Assembly: GCA_034440635.1 (NCBI GenBank)
Contig: JAOTON010000046.1
Coordinates: forward strand, 620,001 to 684,000
Direction of reading: 5' to 3'
Source: Lepas anatifera
Lineage: Eukaryota > Arthropoda > Thecostraca > Lepadidae
Length of the DNA stretch: 64,000 nucleotides
The translations under genes were made by a program, and so were the position numbers. Under the pieces are notes generated by a model. That model was not told where the DNA came from and made no database searches. It worked only from the letters and a program-made list of their open reading frames with translations. Positions 1 through 10,624 of the stretch are shown here, one piece after another (within the stretch, counting starts at the first letter, position 1; each line of letters begins with the position of its first letter).

Positions 1-1487
1 GAATAAAGGATCGCGCAAATGAAGGGCTGGCACTTGCAATCGCGATACAGGTTAGATCAGTTAACAATGTCTCCCGAGCGTCACATGAAGTGTAAAAATC
101 AGTGCAGGAAAATTATATAACGTGTTGAAATGTTGCAGTACTGAATACACTAAGCGGTTGCATACAACACCCTCAGTATAACGCCACGGTAACCTCATAA
201 AAACTACAAGGAGCGTATCAGTTGAGCAATAAGTCATTTCACACTACAGGAGTCCCAATAGTCGCTTCATGGAGGATGAACAGCACGGCTTGAAGAAACT
301 GCAACAATCACGAGAGATCTACACTTATTTTCCAGATACACTCTTTTCTCGACTAGATATGACCCAACCATCCTACCTGGATATGACCTAACCATACCTG
401 CTACTGTCAACTGTTTTACAGTTCGAGGCTTAACCCAGTAAGCAGAGTCCTGATTAAGCAGGACTACCAGTACGCAATGATCAGTTGTGAACTTAAAAAT
501 CCCAACATCCCTCATGACAACCGTGATCACTAAGATATTCTTATAAAAAAGTGAACAGATGTACACCTGTAAAGCATACTGAGAAGATCTAGTTGTTTAA
601 TCTCAGTGACTGGTATGCTATTTTAATATTGTTAGTTCTCAGTGGTAAATCTGGATGACTTCCAAAACACGGACTCCCAGTTAAACAGACCGTTTTCAAA
701 TAATTTTGCTGTCAAACCACATGCCATTATTTCGCCAATGGTTTTACATACCGGACAGTCCTTAGCTTTTGGTTTTAGATTTCGGATACCCCAAAATGTT
801 ATGCCAAACCAATATAAAAGCTAAGAGAACTTCTCTGAAACTTCCCGCATGAAACGCTATCAGGCGACATTCGGAAATAGGCATTATTGATAAAAAGTGT
901 TTAAAGCCGGCCACCTTCATCCCACATCTCCTGCTCCACCTCACGTTCATCTAATTATCGAACACAGGCAGTTACAAGCCCCATCGCGGCAAACAAGAAG
1001 CATGGCTACTCAGCATACGTCAAGTATGACAAATTGAGCCTCATAAATATAACGGGTACGCGGAACCTGGACTCGGACCCTCATCAAATAAAGTCATCCA
1101 TCAGATTGAGACATTGTAATTTTTTCCAACGTCGTCGGCACATCCGCAGCCGATGCAATATATCAGATTGCTTAAAACAGCACGACTGTATAATCTACCA
1201 CGTGTCGCAAAACTGGCTAACCAGCGCTTGGCAAACAGGCGCCGCTGCGAGACGCACTGCGAACTGTGACTGCGAGTGTCAGAGGCGAGACTTATAAAGT
1301 GAACCGCGACGAAGGAAGCTTGAACCTCACCAGTTTCCATCTTATTAGAGGGTGCGAAATACTACAGTATTCTCTCCTCAAATTGATGAGCTATGAACGA
1401 TATGGAGGGTTCTAGACAAAATCGTAGTTACAGACTGAGCAGCGATGTGTTCGGAGCGCCGTGCCAGTCTTGCTCGGACGTTTCGTC
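1..1487. other. no gene recognised; presumed slit intron 1
   Basis: Short open frames only, none with a recognisable domain. If the slit call is right, this lies in its first intron. No repeat family seen elsewhere in the window was recognised here. Confidence 0.4.
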
Positions 1488-1497
1488 TGCGGGGTAC

Positions 1498-1954
1498 TTA
1501 AAGGGAATGTGGCACCTTGGTCGAATCCTGGAATTTAGTGAAATTAGGCGTACTTTTAGCCAAAAATAATGAAACCACTCATTATTTCTATGAAAAATGT
1601 TCAATGGGCTCAGTATTTTGTTTTTAAAAATACTCCTCTAGAAAAAGAAATAAATATCAGCCTGTGGATGATGTCACGATCTGGCAACCACTACCATACT
1701 TGAAACGCTTCAAGGGCTTCGATTGGCTGATGCTCATCGTGACGTCAGCACATGTCGTCACACCAGCAGCTCACAACAATGGCCGCCGGGCGAGGGGTTG
1801 ATAAGGGGTTGGTGTCAGATAGGTTTTAGTTTTTTTCTATGGAAATATCGAGTTCCAAGGCAAATGATATATGGAGTACCGGGTTTTCCGACTTGCCTTA
1901 CAACTTGGCTATCTCAGTTAAAATCACGTTATGCAGGTGCCACATTCCCTTTAA
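1498..1954. mobile_element. 449-bp TTAA-flanked MITE, copy 1 (in slit intron 1)
   Basis: The element spans 1502-1950 and has perfect 15-bp terminal inverted repeats, AGGGAATGTGGCACC. It is flanked by TTAA at 1498-1501 and 1951-1954, the duplication type of piggyBac or Kolobok elements. No transposase is encoded. It shares extended identity with 11857-12305, which has the same length. The left flank (TGCGGGGTACTTA, 1488-1500) and right flank (GGCGCCGTAGGGCAG) both match the slit donor repeat, so it inserted into the distal end of that array. Confidence 0.85.
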
Positions 1955-1958
1955 AGGC

Positions 1959-2139
1959 GCCGTAGGGCAGGCAGGTTGCGGGGTACTTACAGCCGGGTGG
2001 CGCCGTAGGGCAGGTTGCGGGGTACTTACAGCCGGGTGGCGCCGTAGGGCAGGTTGCGGGTTACTTACAGCCGGGTGGCGCCGTAGGGCAGGTTGCGGGG
2101 TACTTACAGCCGGGTGGCGCCGTAGGGCAGGTTGCGGGG
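1959..2139 (-). repeat. 39-bp tandem duplication of the slit exon-1 end and its 5' splice donor
   Basis: On the minus strand the last 32 bases of the exon plus GTAAGTA are repeated in tandem with period exactly 39 bp. Donor motifs (plus-strand TACTTAC) begin at 1984, 2023, 2062 and 2101. One partial unit follows, with a 4-bp CAGG slip near 1970. Copies are nearly identical; the one at 2061 has one base change. The exon copy reads GGGTACCCCGC and the intronic copies read AAGTACCCCGC, so the duplication probably used the shared GTACCCCGC. A donor used beyond the first would add ...CTG TAA, an immediate in-frame stop. Confidence 0.9.
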
Positions 2140-2289
2140 TACCCGCGCCAGTTTTCGATGACTGCAGTCGACAGCGGAGCCCTGGCAGGAGCACTCCGGC
2201 GGACAGCCGTTCAACAGGTGCGCCTGCATCGCCAGCCACAGCAGGAACACCAGGCACTGGGCCCAGCGCTGACGGCGGCCCGACGTCAT
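2108..2289 (-). CDS. sli: slit-like protein, first coding exon (signal peptide + LRRNT), partial
   Basis: Slit is a secreted ligand of Robo receptors in axon guidance. The exon starts at the ATG at 2289 (the open frame continues upstream to 2310, but only through a GTG codon). Residues 1-28 form a signal peptide with hydrophobic core CLVFLLWLAM. Residues 29-61 form an LRR N-terminal cap with cysteines 29, 33, 35 and 42, in the pattern CPPECSC...VDCSHRKLARVP. From memory this closely matches the first LRRNT of fly and vertebrate Slit. The exon stops after ...TRL inside a codon (phase 2) at a strong donor, CT|GTAAGTA, which is where Slit exon 1 ends in vertebrates. The remaining exons would be below position 1. 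The junction is tandemly duplicated (see the 39-bp array). Another LRR protein cannot be fully excluded because only one exon is visible. Confidence 0.72.
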
Positions 2290-2900
2290 CGTTCCACCGG
2301 CACCAGTCACTCACCAGTCACGGATCACGACAACACGACAGCGGCCGGCCACGCTACATGTCACGGCCCACGCCGGCAGCCGGCACGCTGCGCTCTCGTG
2401 AAGAGGGCTCGGTCCAAAACCACACCCGAACTTCACCCGAACAATAAGTCGAGCTGAGGTGCCACTGAAGGATTTGGCCCGGCCGAATAGAATCGCAGCC
2501 GAATTACACTAGTTAATGACAAAGAAAATATCCTCAATGCGGTCCAGCGCCTTTTACACGAGACAACGATATGTTGTATCGTCACGTCCTCTCCTCACGA
2601 CCTCTGCACCGCCCCGCAATCCCCACCACCAGCCGAGCTGCCACCGCGAGCTGTCTGGTCGCCTGACTGAGCAGCAGCAGCAGCAGCAGCAGCCAGCGCC
2701 GACGCCGAGCAGAGGGCAGCACCGCGGGCCACTGCCGCTGCCGCCGCCGGCGACGCACCGCCGAAGCACGCGACGCCATTGGCCCTCCCACCGGAAGCCG
2801 ACGCTGTTCACTGCCGATCTGATCACTGATGTGTCTCTCCAGGTCTCACCGCTGGGTTTGTTCTGCCACAGATCACAGCAGGGCAAGCGCTCTCCGGAGC
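2290..2900 (-). promoter_or_regulatory. putative slit 5' UTR / GC-rich promoter region with (CAG)8
   Basis: The segment just upstream of the slit-like ATG is GC- and CpG-rich (about 2560-2800). It holds a (CAG)8 run at 2670-2693, read as CTG on the gene strand, and a CCAAT box on the minus strand at 2778-2782. If that box is functional, transcription would start some tens of bases below it, near 2700. No TATA box was recognised. The location is inferred only from position and composition. Confidence 0.3.
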
Positions 2901-3289
2901 TGGGTCAACAACACGGGTGTTTTGTTCTCTCTCCAGAGTTACGTTGTTGGCACGAGGGCCCTGCCAACAATCACTCTTGATCAAATGGATAAGAGTCTCG
3001 TGCCGCAATAGTTTTGATTATCTTACAAACGCATTCGAACATGAAGGCTATGCATGAAGACTGAGTCTCACCGGTCCCTCAGTTCAATGTTCTTCCTAAG
3101 CCAGCAGCTTATGCATGGAATAATACAAAGCACTAGTGCAGGAAGCCTTACACTGTGCTGATGGATTGCCACTTTAAGCTTTCAGGACACTTTTTCAATG
3201 TTAAAATTTGAAAACATTAATACAATCAAGCCATCTATTCGACATTTATAAAGAGAAACCTACCTAGTGAAACCTACCTTCTGCAGTAA
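2901..3289. other. intergenic, nothing recognised
   Basis: AT-richer sequence upstream of the slit-like promoter region. No coding, RNA or repeat signal was seen. Confidence 0.4.
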
Positions 3290-3860
3290 TCAGAGCCAGG
3301 TGGTCCGCCACTCAAGTCCGCTACTCCGCTACTCGCGGACTCTTCAAATGCTAGCGGAGTAATGGTAGTGGTTTCCACCTTCAAATGGTAGCGGGATAGG
3401 GATGGTGGTCTCCACCTCCAAATGCAGTGGAGTAGCTGGTGGCAGACTCAAAATAATTCAAAACCACTGCCGCAACCGACAACCTGTTAAGAGGCCCATA
3501 TCCCGAAGCAATTGTTCTATGGAAATTGGAAGAAAATGTTCTACCCATCAGAAAAATATGACAAGTTAAAGAAATGTTTTTGCTGCATAACTTTCTTTGC
3601 ATATCTTGCAACAAAACTGCTAATTTTTCTTGTAACAGACAGATAAGCAGTAGTTTCCCTTAACATGTCTTTAAGAGGAGCACTAAAAAAATTCTTGGGT
3701 AGCGCATTAGTAGCAGTTTAAAATCAAGAGAAGCGATAGCGGAGTAACGAAGTAGTGCATGGTAGCGGGTAGTGGTTCCGAAACTTTGAAAAAGTAGATC
3801 TAGTAGCGTTAGCGGTTTCAGCCAGACAAAGTAGCGGAAATAGCGGTAGCAGTTTAAAAA
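3290..3860. repeat. AGCGGAGTAG/AGTAGCGG-rich repeat region
   Basis: Short GTAGCGG-type words recur on both strands (3310-3450 and 3730-3850). A ~50-bp segment is duplicated side by side: GGTTTCCACCTTCAAATG near 3369 and GGTCTCCACCTCCAAATG near 3409. Such word arrays often lie under the ends of DNA transposons, but no clear TIR or target duplication was found. Confidence 0.4.
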
Positions 3861-6490
3861 ATTTAGAAGCATTTTCCATCTCTGATTGCAATAATCGTTG
3901 AGCCTAGCTAGAAAAATCATCAAATAGGTGTCACAAGATAGTTATACCTACCTACTAAAAAATACTACAGAAAAAAGGAAATCACAATTTAAAAACATTA
4001 TTTAATAATTGAGTAAAATCCTGCATATTCGAAAAACGGACCTTCCTAGATGTAAGTCATGATTTGAATACTGGTGAACAGCATTGTTTCACCTATCACT
4101 TGGTGTCAAAATTAGAAAATTGATAAGCTAAATTGCGACCAAGAGTGTGTAAGTATGCACTTCATGTGCTGTGCTCAAAAGCTCTGTCTTTTGGCACGTA
4201 GATGAATATGGGAAAAGCAAGAGTGCTGCACTAAATTTCATTCAGCACTCGTCAACGTATCCTCAGCCAACATTACAAATGGTCGGTAAGTTGGAAGGAG
4301 ATACAAAATTGCACAAGATGGTGTGTGAAACATTTTGAGATGTTGCGCGTGCTAGACCTCTGGAACTGACCAAGACGCTGAGATTGAAAAATACTACGCT
4401 TTCACGTGCGAATTCGACACTGTGACTCAGGACTCTACGGTGCCAGAAGTTGTGTCAATACAGCAATGCCGAAAATGGAAGTCTCCGGATGTGCTTTTGT
4501 CGCAATTGTTTCCTTAAGTTCAACGAAAGCGTGATATTTGTGACACAGAAAAAGAAAACTATACAACAGGGAGCTCGTAATTATCGCCTATATGACGGAA
4601 TTCGCAAAAGCGTTTCATACTCCCAAAAAAATTCCAAACAAAGAAAGTAAGGAACAAATGAAGGAATGCAGAGTATACCGGTAAAAATAGCATTTGTATT
4701 TGTTTTTTTCTCCCACTTTAAACGCATTTATTGAAGAGAGAACCCATTCTGGGACACCCTGTACGCTGTGATACCAGGTACAGATAGCTTGGGATCATGC
4801 TTTGTTGGTAGAAAAAGAAAGCGGCTAATAATATGCCAACTTCAGGCCCCAATAGCCACTTTGTACTATGCCTTCTGTTTTATGAAATTGAAGAGTGGTT
4901 AATAGTGGTAACCAGTGGCTGATCTAGGCGAATGGTTTTGAAGGGAGTAACAAGTCTGAAAATCGTGAAAAACATAGTGTTTTAATCACACAAAAAAATG
5001 AGAGCATCCAGAAGTAAATACAAATTTCATTCCTCCCCTGGATTCGCCAATACTGGTAGCTTCTTCTCCGAAGGCTCAAAAGCAGGCGATACCCAATATG
5101 AAACCACACCTACAATGGAGGCCATACCCTGAACACCTGCTACCGGCCACCGTCAAGGGAAGACTATGGCTGTTACGTGGTCTGTGTGTATGCAAGACCA
5201 CGGGCTGGTCTGGTTGGGCCGGAACGGTGGAGTTTTTGCGCTGCTGTTGGGCTAAACAGCCTGAGCTGGCTGACAAGAAGAGCTGCGCTCCTCCCGGACG
5301 GTATTCGGCGGCGACAGGCCCGCCCACGGACACCATACGCCCATTCACGCCTTATTTGGATCGCGCTGCTGCACAGCACGCCACACTTGTCGGTGATCCA
5401 GCGCTTTTGCGGCACCTGATGAGAGTTTTCGCTCCATCGGTGAGTCAAATCGATGCCAGACGAGAGTGCATGGCTTCTCAGCGGAAAATGTACTCGCTCA
5501 ATGTATAATTGTACATCACTGAGGCTTCACTGGGTCTATGACCTCACCGGTGACGAATTGGGTGAAGCTCAGGCGTGTCTTTGACGCGCTGTCCACGCTC
5601 TGCACTGATTGCGCTCTCGATTGGAGCTCTGAACGCCAGGCTTCAGAGCGACGTCGTGGTCGGTAGCGGGCTCGTCACGTGCTGAGCTGCGTGGCGTGAT
5701 CAATTAGCAGCCCCCTGATGCACGGCAAAAAGCTGCACTAATGACGGCAGGGCGGAGACGAGCCCCCTGCCAAGCCGGCCTCCAAACGCCTATCCCTCCT
5801 CTTCTGACAACGGTCAACAGCTTCAACTCCCGCAGCCGCCCCCACAAGGAAACATTGTCAGCCGGTGGCTCTGAGGACGAGGCCGACATTGCGATGCACT
5901 GACGACCATCTTCGGTGTTTATTTTTTCATATACCCAATGACGCCATTTTCTTCACACAGCTTTGGCTCTGACCTCCGGGTCTCACCGATCTGTAGCTTC
6001 ATTCATTCATTCATTCATTCGTTCAAATAGTGTCGGCAGTCATCCCCGGCACCGGGCTCGTTCATCGCCCTCAAATCACGACTCTGCAGGCTGACCAGAG
6101 GCCCCGCATGTATTGGTATATGGTGGTAGGAAAATTGCGGCGCTGTTCTGGATATTGATCGCGCCACATCTCAGCGATATTTTTTTATAAACAACACGAA
6201 TGAACCATGTCTTTCCACTCTGCAGCCGCCTTTGACATACTAATGCACGTAGCAGATATAACAAAGCTACGGTAGCCTTGGCGCATATGCTGGAACTCGA
6301 ACCCGAATCTCTTCCTGCACTAGACCAGGGTTTCAGTCGTTTACCAGGTAAGGTCGCCTATTGCAAAGCCTTCACTGCGACATCCAAGTGCTAGAGAGTA
6401 GCATCGCCCACCCCTGTAAAGCCGTGTGTTAATCGTTATAATGTGCACGTGTTAATCGTCGGCATGGCAGGCGACGTTAGATGCAAAACT
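3861..6490. other. no gene recognised; sparse repeat traces
   Basis: A transposon-end-like GGGACACCCTGTAC lies near 4750. A possible short hAT-like remnant with CAGTGGCTGATCTAGG near 4914 and an inverted mate near 5040-5062 lacks a matching target duplication. The open frame at 5098-5508 has no recognisable domain. A (CATT)n run is annotated separately. Confidence 0.35.
5998..6022. repeat. (CATT)n microsatellite
   Basis: Five to six uninterrupted CATT units. Confidence 0.9.
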
Positions 6491-6498
6491 GTTGGTTC

Positions 6499-6635
6499 GA
6501 GTGGTGGATAGGGAAAGCCCCCCCTCCAGTCCAGAGGGGGGCTAAGGGGCTCAGCCAGAGACTTCTCCGAGGCAATGGCAAGGGAGACTGGAGCCCCCCT
6601 GCCCCCGCCCCAATGAAGTCCTGGATTTGCCACTG
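6499..6635. mobile_element. short hAT-like MITE (137 bp)
   Basis: Ends are GAGTGGTGGATAGGG and, inverted, CAGTGGCAAATCCAGG, both variants of the common CAGTGGCGGATCCAGG terminus. Flanking octamers GTTGGTTC (6491-6498) and GTTGACTC (6636-6643) match at 6 of 8 positions, consistent with an aged 8-bp target duplication. No coding capacity. Confidence 0.6.
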
Positions 6636-7076
6636 GTTGACTCCACTGCCACCCTGGCCAATGGATCACGATGCCACTGAGATGGTCGGTGGCCACAAAA
6701 CTTACTGCGATGTGCCTTACAAAGCGTCGTAACGCATCATGGTTTGGGGCTCCATCGCATAGTTAGAGTAATTTATGATAATCACTGGCATTACCGTATG
6801 CTTCATCTCTTCCGTCAATTCACAAGAATGATATAGAATGCTGATAAAAGTTAGTATTGCTCAGAGTACTCTGGTATCGGGAATCTGTGAAAGCTTTGCA
6901 GAGAAACTAGAATTGTATTATCCTGCTTCATTTTTGTTTCTCATTTTCATTGACTGCATATACATTTGTCATCCGCACGTCTCCAGCCTCTTTGCACCCC
7001 TACGATAGCCTGAATAAATATATGGCATCCTGAAGACAGGTTCCCCGCGAAGGGCAGAGACAGTGACCACCGGAGG

Positions 7077-7259
7077 AAGGGGCGTAGCCAGGATTTCGCT
7101 CAGGGGGGCAGCGTCCCGAAAAGGGCCCCTGCGACAGCACCAAAAGGGCCCTGATGGGTAAAAAGTGCCCTGCTTGTTACAGAACCGTGTCCTCAGGAGA
7201 GCCCTTCGGGCCCTCAGGGGGGGCGGCTATCCCTGCCACCCCCATTGGCTACGCCCCTG
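7077..7259. mobile_element. hAT-like MITE (183 bp) with perfect 8-bp target duplication
   Basis: Termini are AAGGGGCGTAGCCAGG and, inverted, CAGGGGCGTAGCCAATGG. ACCGGAGG flanks both sides exactly (7069-7076 and 7260-7267). The 8-bp duplication and CAGGGGCGTAGCCAG end are typical of hAT-type non-autonomous elements. The interior is C/G-homopolymer rich and non-coding. Confidence 0.85.
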
Positions 7260-7838
7260 ACCGGAGGTAATCAATCTGGCAAAATATGAGCATTCCGCAG
7301 TGAACCACCGAGAAACACATCCACCCGAAGTGGGCCTCTCTCCCATATAAAATACAGATCCCTTAAAACTAGCGGTCACACAATACAAAATTCGTTTTTT
7401 ATTGCTGAGTCAAAGGCGATGATATAATCTGTAGATTATACACAGTAGGACTCGTAAATGAAAAAGGTACGACAAGTGGATGGAAATTAAGCTCATCAAC
7501 GGAATCTGTTGAGTATGAAGGCCCAGATTTTGGGCACCGTGCATCAACAACAGCTGCGATTCAAAGCATTCAATGATCCCAATAAATATTTGGATAGTAT
7601 ACATCACCAATAGTGAACCATACATTCGTGTGCAGCTGATATAGAATTAAGCATTTTTCCATTTTCCTCCCATTCAGAAAGTTTACAGACGCTTAAAGCT
7701 TTTTCCGGTAATTTGCATGCAGTTATTTGTGATGATGGTGATGATGATGATGCAAGAAATATTCTGACAGGGCGCAACATTTCAAGTCAAGAGCATTTCC
7801 AAGAAAATGAGAATTAACGCAAAGGACTTCACAGTATT
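7260..7838. other. no gene recognised
   Basis: AT-rich; contains a short GATGAT run at 7735-7752. Nothing else was seen. Confidence 0.4.
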
Positions 7839-8120
7839 ACCGTGCTCCTCCCGCAGCATCACCCCGCTTCTCCCATAGCACACGTGCTCCCATCACCGTT
7901 CTTCTCCCATAGCATCACCGTGCTTCTCCCATAGCAACACCGTTCTTCTCCCATAGCAACACCGTGCTTCCCCCGCAGTATCACTGTTCTTCTCCCATAG
8001 CATCTCTGTGCTTCTCCCATAGCAACACCGTGCTTCTCCCATAGCAACACCGTGCTTCTCCCATAGCAACACTGTGCTTCCCCGCAGTATCAACGTTCTT
8101 TTCCCGCAGCATCGCCGTGC
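7839..8120. repeat. 22-bp minisatellite (~13 units)
   Basis: The unit is approximately ACCGTGCTTCTCCCATAGCAAC, broken by variants such as CCCGCAG for CCCATAG and some shorter units. The minus strand stays open in more than one frame only because the unit lacks stop codons; it does not look like a gene. Confidence 0.9.
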
Positions 8121-9672
8121 CCGAAACTTCTCCGTGCGAACCGATGCCAGCCGCTGATCACGATTCATATGCATTTCATCACCTCATGCCTCAGCAATGA
8201 TCGTCTCCGTCCGCATGAAAGGAAAGTCCATTGATAAACGAATTGCTGTCACGATGATGCCGTAAATATTGTTGCAAGTCTGAGATTGGCACGTTCCTAA
8301 GTTCATTAGTTGGCTCCCATCCCTGCTGCCATAGAACTTCCCCGACGGGATGAATATCGGCTCCGAACTCCGGTGCAGACTCATCATACCACCCGAGGGT
8401 GTTTCCGTCTCTGCACGCTCCAACGCTCTCCAAACAAATTATTCACGACATTGCCGGGGATCAATCGCGCCAGGCACGCCGCTCTCGCGACATTGTTTCG
8501 GCGAACAGAAGACGAATGGTTCTCAGGGCTTCACTGGACACCATCACTGACTCTTACAATTTTGCTTGCCATGTCACCGTACAGCAATCCCTCCCGAAAG
8601 CAGCGGGAGAAAACGCTAGATAGCACGTCTTGAGAGAGAATATTCGGCACCAAGCGAATGACTGAGCAGTCGCTAAAAATGCAGTAATTGCCGCAAGCTC
8701 AGTACACGGGCCAGTTGATACATTTCGGCATCCCGTTTTCCAGCCCGAAGAAATATCACACCTATGGTTCAAAGTTTCCTACTAATTCAATGTCTTTATA
8801 ACAGTGACCTTGCTAGGCTTTGATTTAGGCTCTGTTGTGTTGGATACCTTGCATCCGATACTTTTTATCCAACCTTTATAGGGTTTCAGAGTGAGAGAGA
8901 GAGAGCACAAAATAAAACCGTTTGTAATTTCAGCTGGCGGAGTCCCTTTATTGTTTCCCGGCGCGTTATTGGTTCTGTTTGGGACCTGCGGTGTCTATTT
9001 GAGCGCGCCGCAGCGCTTGCTGATCAGCTGCGGTGGTTTCCGATGACCGGTATCGGTATCCGATTCCCAGCTCCTGGCCGCCGCCGCCGACGACGGCTGG
9101 CCTGAGACCCCCAACGACGCAGCACAGGTATTGGGCCGGGAAGAGGCACTCGACGAGGACGGACGACTGCCAGCGGCGTCGGCTGGCAGTCGCGCGGCCC
9201 TCGTCGCCTGTATTGCTGGCCGTTGAGAGCCATCCCGTCGACGCCAGCGGCAGGAGGCCGACTGGAACCAAGCACTGGGCGGATCAGGTGCCGAAACTAG
9301 CTTCGCCGACGGCGATCTCATAACGGATCAACAGCGCAGCGCTCCTGAAAATGGGCCTGGGCTCATTTTACCATCGCCAAGCCTGTGACAGAGATTGTTC
9401 GTGGCCTTTAGTCTATGAACCAACCCAGATAAAGCATATACTGCAAGTACGAAAATTTGGAGAGGATTTAAGTTTTTTTTCGCAACGACTATAAACCCAC
9501 TGCAGATAGTGGAAATCGTGCGAACATTATTCGAAACATCTATCTTAGAGCTAACCGTGCCCGTTCAATTTGTATTCGACTCTTCTGTATTTCTATACAA
9601 AGTTTATCGGTATCCGCCACCATACTAATTCCTAGGGATCATACAATAACTTGTGTGGATGAAATAAACTGA
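8121..9672. other. no gene confirmed; GC-rich block at 8960-9330
   Basis: Contains a (GA)n run near 8893 and a GC/CpG-rich block with overlapping open frames on both strands. No domain, splice structure or start context was convincing. A peptide fragment with IHPVG on the minus strand (8191-8433) was considered and rejected. Confidence 0.35.
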
Positions 9673-9716
9673 CCAGTTGGCTCAATCCTATACCAGTATA
9701 GCATTGAGCCAACTGG
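9673..9716. repeat. 44-bp near-perfect hairpin
   Basis: A 14-bp arm CCAGTTGGCTCAAT pairs with ATTGAGCCAACTGG. Inside, CTATA pairs with TATAG around a CCAG loop, with one C/C mismatch. It could be a relic of an inverted terminal repeat or a small RNA hairpin. No host gene surrounds it. Confidence 0.8.
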
Positions 9717-10284
9717 CTACCACTGCAGCGCAGTGGTGGATCTAGTCGGTAGGTTTGGGGCGGCGGCAAATCAAGGTCGAAAAGCTAAAAAAAAACGTCA
9801 CGCGGTGTCTCCAATGCCTTTTAAGCACTCGTAAGGTTGATCTTTTATAAGAAGTTTGCAGCTGACTGGGTGGGTTCTTAGCCTTTTCGGGTCTCATAGT
9901 CCTCCTCCTCCTCTTTTACCCCTCCTTCTTATATTGCTCCTACTCCTTTTAGAGTAGACTACGTCATGAGGAAGAAAATTCAGCTCCATCCCGGTCCGTA
10001 TGCAATGTTTTACCAACAAATCCAGGAAAATATATTCGCATATACTACGACATTCAACCGAAATCCAGTTTATAACCGAAAATACGACTAAATCCAACAA
10101 ATTTGGGTCAAAATCCATATTCCGATCCACAATTACCCCAGGTCAATCCAATTTAATCTGATCCACCACCAATAATCTGGTCGGATTGGACCAAATATTC
10201 ATTTAGATATCAAATTCATGAGGCACTCGATTCGACACTATCACTTGTCTTAAAAGAAAAAAGAGTGTCGTGGGAGTGACCTAA
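9717..10284. other. no gene recognised
   Basis: Begins with CAGTGGTGGATCTAG (9731), a hAT-like terminus without a recognised mate. A CTCCTCCTCCTC run lies near 9900. Otherwise featureless. Confidence 0.35.
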
Positions 10285-10624
10285 GACCCTAAAAAGATGA
10301 TAAAACAGAAGACAGTAAAAGCGCTAAGACTTAAAAACCACCCTAAAAACTCCTCGCCTGACGACAGTCCAGGACCGAAACGTTGCGTTTGCCTCATCCC
10401 ACGCTCTTTACCTTTTACCTTTTGCCGAGTCTTAGCCTTTTTGGGCTTTTTTGGGTTGTTAGGGTTTATGTGTTTCACTTTCTGGACTTTGGCATCTTTT
10501 ACCTTTTTGGGCTGTACATGTCTTAGATTATATTTTTATGGCCGACGGGTGGCTTTCGGGGAAAGGGGTGGGTTTTGCCTTTCCAGCGCTTTACTGTCTT
10601 CTGTTTTATCATCTTTTTAGGGTC
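10285..10624. mobile_element. long inverted repeat with hammerhead-like motif (Penelope-like remnant?)
   Basis: Arms 10285-10325 and 10585-10624 are inverted copies of about 40 bp with a single one-base indel (GACCCTAAAAAGATG ... AGCGCT), separated by 259 bp. In the spacer, CTGACGA (10358-10364), a short GTCC/GGAC pair, and GAAACG (10377-10382) follow the order of a hammerhead ribozyme core, as found in Penelope-like elements and retrozymes. The stem-II loop would be only one base, so the motif may be decayed. No reverse transcriptase is present here. Confidence 0.4.

Noticed and set aside
1959..2139. Direct repeats considered as a CRISPR-like array
   Set aside because: The repeats are adjacent with no spacers and are copies of an exon/intron junction in a eukaryotic gene.
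2582..2791. Minus-strand frame with poly-Leu that imitates a signal peptide
   Set aside because: The leucines come from the (CTG)8 repeat and the surrounding residues are low-complexity Arg/Ala; more likely 5' UTR or promoter.
4914..5062. Short hAT-like element from CAGTGGCTGATCTAGG
   Set aside because: The inverted mate needs a three-base insertion to align and the flanking octamers do not match.
5098..5508. 136-codon plus-strand frame
   Set aside because: No recognisable domain and overlapping frames of similar length on both strands; compositional.
8191..8433. Minus-strand peptide with WYDESAP...DIHPVG, which recalls the end of an MBT repeat
   Set aside because: Only one short stretch resembles the motif, the following Trp-Cys and upstream MBT core are missing, a stop lies just upstream, and the frame begins at TTG.
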